In this document: piece after piece, positions 59,113 through 64,000 of the stretch
Numbering within the stretch: position 1 is the stretch's first letter
Layout of the letters: each line of letters opens with the position of its first letter
From: Strix aluco
Taxonomy: Eukaryota > Chordata > Aves > Strigiformes > Strigidae
Direction: 5' to 3'
NCBI RefSeq assembly: GCF_031877795.1
Contig: NC_133971.1
Coordinates: 17,198,825 to 17,262,824, forward strand
DNA: 64,000 nucleotides
Made by a program: the position numbers and the translations under genes
The notes under the pieces: generated by a model
Told to the model about the DNA's origin: nothing
What the model saw: the letters and a program-made list of their open reading frames with translations, nothing else
Database searches by the model: none

Positions 59113-61287
59113 AAATCTGAGTCGAATCTGCAAGTTTCTCCATTTTTTAATTAACATCAGCTATATTTTCTATGGCTATATAGACTGCATTTTCTAGAAA
59201 TTGTTATTGACTGACATGAAATGCAAAAGTGACTTCTGCATGTAATTTTTGTGAATCAGCTTGCTGGACTAGTCCGTTTGCAGGATGTTCTTTTTGGATG
59301 CATACATCTCTCAGTATTTTCAAATGTCTTGCCTTAGGGCAGGCATTCCTCATGAAATCAGGTTTCTTATGCACATTATTTGGCATGAAATTACTTAGCT
59401 TGACATTTGGTGAAACAGTTTACCTTGCTACCAGTGAACAGAACTGCATGAACATTTACTGAAAACAACCACAAAAGGAGCATATATGCAAATGAAGTAC
59501 ATTCACAAATTGTAATAACTTGTGTGCTTCTATACAGCTGTAGAAAAGAAATGCATGATGCAAACCTGTAGAACATTTTAATGTCCATCATGCTGAATGG
59601 CACTGTTTAAGAAAACAGCAGGAATTAACAAAACCAGTCATTTCTATGTACACCTTGAAAAGAGAAAATAATAATGAAATTTGGCCACAATGTTCAATTC
59701 CCAGATTTAGCAACATATGAAACTGAGAATAATGCCTGTAAGTAAGTGAAATGTATCTCAGAGAACACATTAGGTCTGTCAGCTGTTTGGTTTCCTACAG
59801 TATGGTTCCTCTAGCACAAGGAGGAGGATATTTGATCTCATGGAAATCTTTTACTTTGAACTTAGAATCTGTGGTTTATTAATTAATGCTTGTAGAAAGC
59901 AGCTTTTGTATGGGCCTTTATACACTGTGTAAGAAAGTTCTGAAATAACATTTTATTTGTTTTCATACCATGGTCAAACATTTAAAATCATTCTTTTGCA
60001 TCTGCCTGAAGATAAGCCAGCAAGATAAGCCAGTAGGATGAAGGTCATGGTATGAGTTGCTTTCACGTCAAAGTGCATATGAAGAGGACAGTGAAATCAA
60101 CTCTGTCCTTGGACCTGATCCATATTTGATACAAATTCTTGACTTTGTGGTGTTATTAGTACCTTGGCTTGACTCTTAATTCCTCCTCTGACCCTTAGGC
60201 TGGTTGGAGCCTAAGGTGAAAACAGATGTGAAAAAAACCCATAAAGTGTTCAAATGCTTGATGTCAGGAGGCAAGGAATGCCCTCTCTCCTATGATTTCC
60301 CCCAGAGTCCACTGTGTAATCGTAAGGGCCACTGCTCATCAGCAGTGTGCATTGGAGGTCTGCAGGGATGAGCTTTGTTTTAGAAGCCAAACAAAACCAT
60401 TGATCTGGGTTGACATGTGATGAGGTAAAGGTAAATGTCTGGTGTGCATCCTTTCAGGCTCAGGCAGACTCTGCTGTGTTTGTCCCTCCTTTCACCACGC
60501 ACCTCTTCCCTGAGGTGGACCTGCCTCTTCTCCCCCTGTTCTGGACACCCTGTGCCTCTGCCCCATCCTCTCAGCTCTCAGCATGCCTGGTTTTTAACCT
60601 TTTTACCAAGTCTGTGCTGTCAACCACCAGCACCAGTAGAGAAAAAGATGCTCATCTCAGGACTTTACCCATCTGGGAGATCAAACTCTCATGTTCTAAA
60701 TTACCACTCTCAGCTCCTCAAGTAGCAATGTCTTTGTTCAGAATTCACATGTAGGAGGCTGCTTCCTGAGAACAGTGACTACATCAATGGCAGCATGAGC
60801 TACCTAGTGCAGTGGTAGGAAGTAGGGTATTTCTAATACCATGACCTCTGCTGACAGTGAGCTGAACTCTAAATGTCTTGTCCCCTTGGTCCATTGTGGA
60901 AACCTTCTCCCTCGTTGTACAGCCCCTGGCTGAAGAGGTAGGTGCAAACAGGTCTTCTCACCACAAACCCTCAGTCCTGAGCTTACACTCACTGCCAAGA
61001 GCAATGCTGGGTCTAGTGGCAAACATCTGTGTACCTTTCTGTGAGGCAACCTGAAGCATCTAGTTGCAAGGTTCTTGGTTTTCAACTCCTAAGGATCACC
61101 TCTCATTTCACTTCCACTTCTTGGGCTTTCTCCAGCACAGAAACACTTTCTCAGCAATATGGTAACAGAGAGAAATGTGGATAAATTTGTCCACTAGTCT
61201 TTTTTCCACAGAGAAAAAAAGTGTTCTGTCTTAACTTCTGTTCATACAGTATCTTAAAGTATTCCTACTTCTTTTTCATATAAGTTT
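59113..61287. other. Intergenic, no gene recognised
   Basis: About 2.2 kb. A small tandem duplication of AGATAAGCCAG lies at about 60010-60035. A 114-codon frame at 60410-60754 has no motif, and an overlapping frame of similar length shows it is likely chance. Confidence 0.5.
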
Positions 61288-61288
61288 G

Positions 61289-61387
<99 letters not shown>

Positions 61388-61389
61388 AA

Positions 61390-61467
<78 letters not shown>

Positions 61468-61470
61468 GAG

Positions 61471-61503
<33 letters not shown>

Positions 61504-61586
61504 AAGAGAGAAAGAGAGAGAGAGAAAGAGAGAAAGAGAGAAAGAGAGAAAGAGAGAAAGAAAGAGAAAGAAAGAAAGAAAGAAAG

Positions 61587-61661
<75 letters not shown>

Positions 61662-61664
61662 AAA
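61288..61664 (+). repeat. Long GAAA/GA polypurine microsatellite
   Basis: About 375 bp of uninterrupted purines on the + strand. The outer parts are nearly pure (GAAA)n (about 61290-61430 and 61575-61660); the middle (about 61430-61570) is mixed GA and GAAA units. The composite structure suggests an old array that was interrupted and re-expanded. Such polypurine mirror repeats can form triplex (H-) DNA. The long KERK- and FLSF-type reading frames are by-products. Confidence 0.97.
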
Positions 61665-62559
61665 GAGGAAAAAATAAAGAAATTGTGGATTACTTCAGTG
61701 AGTGTTACATTAAGATTGATTGAGACCTGATTAAAAAAATAAAAAAATAAATCTAGAACCACTACGTATATCATCCCTCATCTCTACTGCTGGGAGTGAT
61801 TGCCCCACCAGAGCTCTTGTAAGATATGAATGTCTTCAGAGGTCCTCTCTCCAGCACCAGGTCCTGTGGCTTAACTGTCTCATCTTCAAATTCCTCACTT
61901 TCTTCTATGAGGGCTCTGAGCATTTCCATTTTCCTCCTGAGACTCAGAGTGTTTGAGGCTTATTTTCTATGTAAGTAGGTAGTGAGGTTTATGTATTTTC
62001 ACACCTTTGGCCCAGACAAGGTCAGGTGATGACTTTCTTTCCTAAAATGCTTTTTGTTTTTCACTTCTGTGAAGCTTTTAAAAGCCGTGAACATGATATG
62101 TAAAGCCTATGGACCCTTACGTGCAATAAACTTAGGTGAATTTAAAGGGAATGATGCTGTTATAAAGCTTGGGAGTCATGTTCTCAAAGAGTAAATATCC
62201 AGAATGAGTCATAGAAAACACTTTTTTTTTCTAAGTGACATTACACCTGAAGGTATTTTTATTAAATATAAAAGCTTGACAGAGGACACCATGATGGAAA
62301 ACTATTTAGATGCTGGTGTTCACACACAATTGAAGCATGCTTTGGAATACATGGTGCTGCTGGCCCCCTGTCCAAAAAATGAACATTTACTACAGAAAGG
62401 AAAGCCGCCTAAAGCTACTACCTCAACGTGATGAACCTCTCCTTTTAAAGACTTTTTATAGAGACAGAAAAGTTTGGAATATATTTTCACAGAGGTTGGG
62501 CTGAACACTTGGAGGGAAAAACTTCTGTAACTTCCCTAGACAGTGCGAATTCTTTCTTT
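61665..62559. other. Intergenic, no gene recognised
   Basis: AT-rich sequence between the microsatellite and the second CpG island. No supported exon or repeat. Confidence 0.5.
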
Positions 62560-63230
62560 CCTTCCCTATTCACGGTGGCAGCAGAAAAGGAGTCAGTCGC
62601 TCATCCCGGTGAACGCCTTGTCCCTTCAGGCACTTGCCGCACTGACACCGCCTCCGACATCACCGTGCCTAACTCCGTCCCAAAACTCTCCATCCTCTTC
62701 TCTTCAGACCACTTCCCAAGGAAGTTTTGGGCTTCGGCAGCTCCGAGGCCAATGTCCCTGGGAGAGTCACGCTCTTTCGGCACGGTTTTCCCTGGTGGGG
62801 AGAGACTGCGTGGAAACCCCGTGGGCATACCGCTGTGAATGCCGCTCCACCTGCCATGTTTCTGAAGGGGGTCCCCGGGGCTCTGGCCTATTTCCCACGG
62901 GGAAGGGGGAGCCGCCGGCGGGCGTGGCGGCGGGCAGAGCGGGCCGGAGTGTAGCGGGGAGCAGAGGAGGCGGGGATGCTCCGCGACCCGCCGCGCCGGC
63001 CGGGGACCGTCGGCAGCCTGGACGAGTGGGACCGTGACCTCCCCTCAGGCTGGCTCCTGCCTGCCTGCATGGAAGCCCGAGCGGGGGGCGGGGAAGAAAA
63101 AGAAAAACACATTCGTCCCACCCGCCCTGCCCCCACCCCAGACCCATTTGCTGACCCCTCTCCCGCCGGCCGCCAGACGCCCTCTGGGGCGGGGGTCGCT
63201 CTCTATTTGGCCCCCAAAGAGCTAGGAACT
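62560..63230. promoter_or_regulatory. Second CpG island, gene unassigned
   Basis: A sharp CpG- and GC-rich block, densest at about 62860-63190, about 9 kb beyond the MTAP poly(A) signals. Candidate GC boxes include GGGGGCGGGG at about 63084-63093. Frames run in several phases on both strands, as composition predicts, and none shows a protein motif I recognise; in particular no ankyrin repeat of the INK4 type. It is most likely a promoter with a first exon whose direction cannot be read from sequence alone. Confidence 0.7.
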
Positions 63231-63235
63231 AACCC

Positions 63236-63258
63236 TTTTTTTTTTTTTTTTTTTTTTT
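63236..63258 (+). repeat. Homopolymer run of 23 T
   Basis: It directly abuts the 3' edge of the CpG island. It could be the A-tail of a minus-strand retroposed sequence, but no recognisable body adjoins it. Confidence 0.9.
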
Positions 63259-64000
63259 GAGGAGTGAGTGGGTTTTTTTCCCTCTCTCCTCCTCCCCTTT
63301 CTATTTTAAAGAAACGAGCGGCAGAAACCGGTTCCTTTATAAACTAGGGGCGAAACGAGGGGACATTGGAGCGCTTCTTCTGGCCTTGTGGTCTGTGCCC
63401 TGAGCAAAGTGAGGGGTCCTAAACACGGGCAACAAAAATACAAATGTATCTGCGGAATAGGAAAAAAATAGCCTTCAGGCATAGTATACACCCGTGGTGC
63501 ATTATTCTACAGTGTGTGTTTGCCATCGGTTTTTTAGCCCGAAATTTTAAAAAAAATCTTCCGCTTTTAAAGAGATCGTAATGTCATGCGAGGGTGGGAA
63601 GTGCAGTTGAGCTTTCCTGTTGTTCTGTAAGCGTTGTTTTAAATAAGGAAATTAACGAGTTTCGTGGATGTTTTTAAATCGAGTGTGTGCGTGCATAAAT
63701 AATACGCATCTGCGTATAATCCCTGTATATTCGACCTGCGTGAATGTGTTGTGTGTATGTATACATATTTATGCACAGACACAAAAAATGTAAGAGACGA
63801 ACAAAGTCGAAATAAGTAACACCGCGTGACACTGAATAGCGATGCGTACAGAATCGTTTAATAGTTGAACAGAAGGATTATTTTTTTTAAGCCAACCTCT
63901 TTGATATTTTGCTGTTGAATAATAACAGGTATTTCATCACACATAAGTGGTACAAACATTGGATAGACAGTGGAAATCGTGTAGGAAAAAAGTATGTGAA
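63259..64000. other. No gene recognised
   Basis: AT-rich sequence with CpGs tapering off from the island. No reading frame or RNA gene is supported, but an unrecognised transcript starting at the island could extend through it. Confidence 0.45.

Noticed and set aside
61265-61774. Long Lys/Glu/Arg and Phe/Leu/Ser frames of 145-169 codons
   Set aside because: They are translations of the GAAA microsatellite and not proteins.
62543-63037. 164-codon frame and overlapping frames in the second CpG island
   Set aside because: No domain, no conserved motif and competing frames on both strands. Composition explains them.
1-64000. tRNA, rRNA, CRISPR arrays or bacterial-type operons
   Set aside because: None seen. 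The window is vertebrate nuclear DNA, with spliced genes and LINE/LTR repeats.

Overview
The window is vertebrate nuclear DNA, almost certainly from a bird. It has AT-rich intergenic and intronic sequence, CR1 LINE fragments ending in the ATTCTATGATTCT-type tail, avian-style ERV LTRs, and one recognisable protein gene with eight spliced coding exons. That gene is MTAP (S-methyl-5'-thioadenosine phosphorylase) on the + strand, from the start codon at 20236 to the stop at 52425. I rebuilt all eight exons from splice sites and reading phase. They give an uninterrupted 280-residue protein, against 283 residues recalled for human MTAP. In birds this gene is Z-linked, so the window is probably Z-chromosome DNA; that is inference.

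Layout. 1-19.8 kb is a gene-poor upstream region. It holds a 616-bp solo LTR with a 4-bp target-site duplication (697-1312), a 5'-truncated CR1 joined directly to an ERV LTR 3' fragment (about 7.75-8.76 kb), a full-length solo LTR of the same family in the opposite orientation (9834-10416), and a probable ancient CORE-SINE/MIR-like fragment (about 14.25-14.46 kb). A 70-bp direct repeat brackets the CR1/LTR block. 19.8-20.8 kb is the MTAP CpG-island promoter, with Sp1-type GC boxes and a YY1-type motif overlapping the start codon. 20.2-53.3 kb is MTAP. Its introns 2 and 4 carry sense-strand CR1 copies; the one in intron 2 keeps a 439-codon reverse-transcriptase ORF. 53.4-62.5 kb is gene-free, with two more CR1 copies, a paired-hairpin element (59041-59112) and a 0.38-kb GAAA/GA microsatellite. 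62.56-63.23 kb is a second CpG island with no recognisable coding exon.

The only cellular pathway represented is methionine and adenine salvage. MTAP splits methylthioadenosine, a by-product of polyamine synthesis, into adenine and 5-methylthioribose-1-phosphate. In mammals the neighbour downstream is CDKN2A/CDKN2B on the opposite strand. No ankyrin-repeat exon is visible here, so that locus, if present, lies beyond the window or starts at the unassigned island. I found no convincing new biological system. The best leads are the second CpG island, the paired hairpins, the repeat-bracketed CR1/LTR block and possible alternative MTAP 3' ends.
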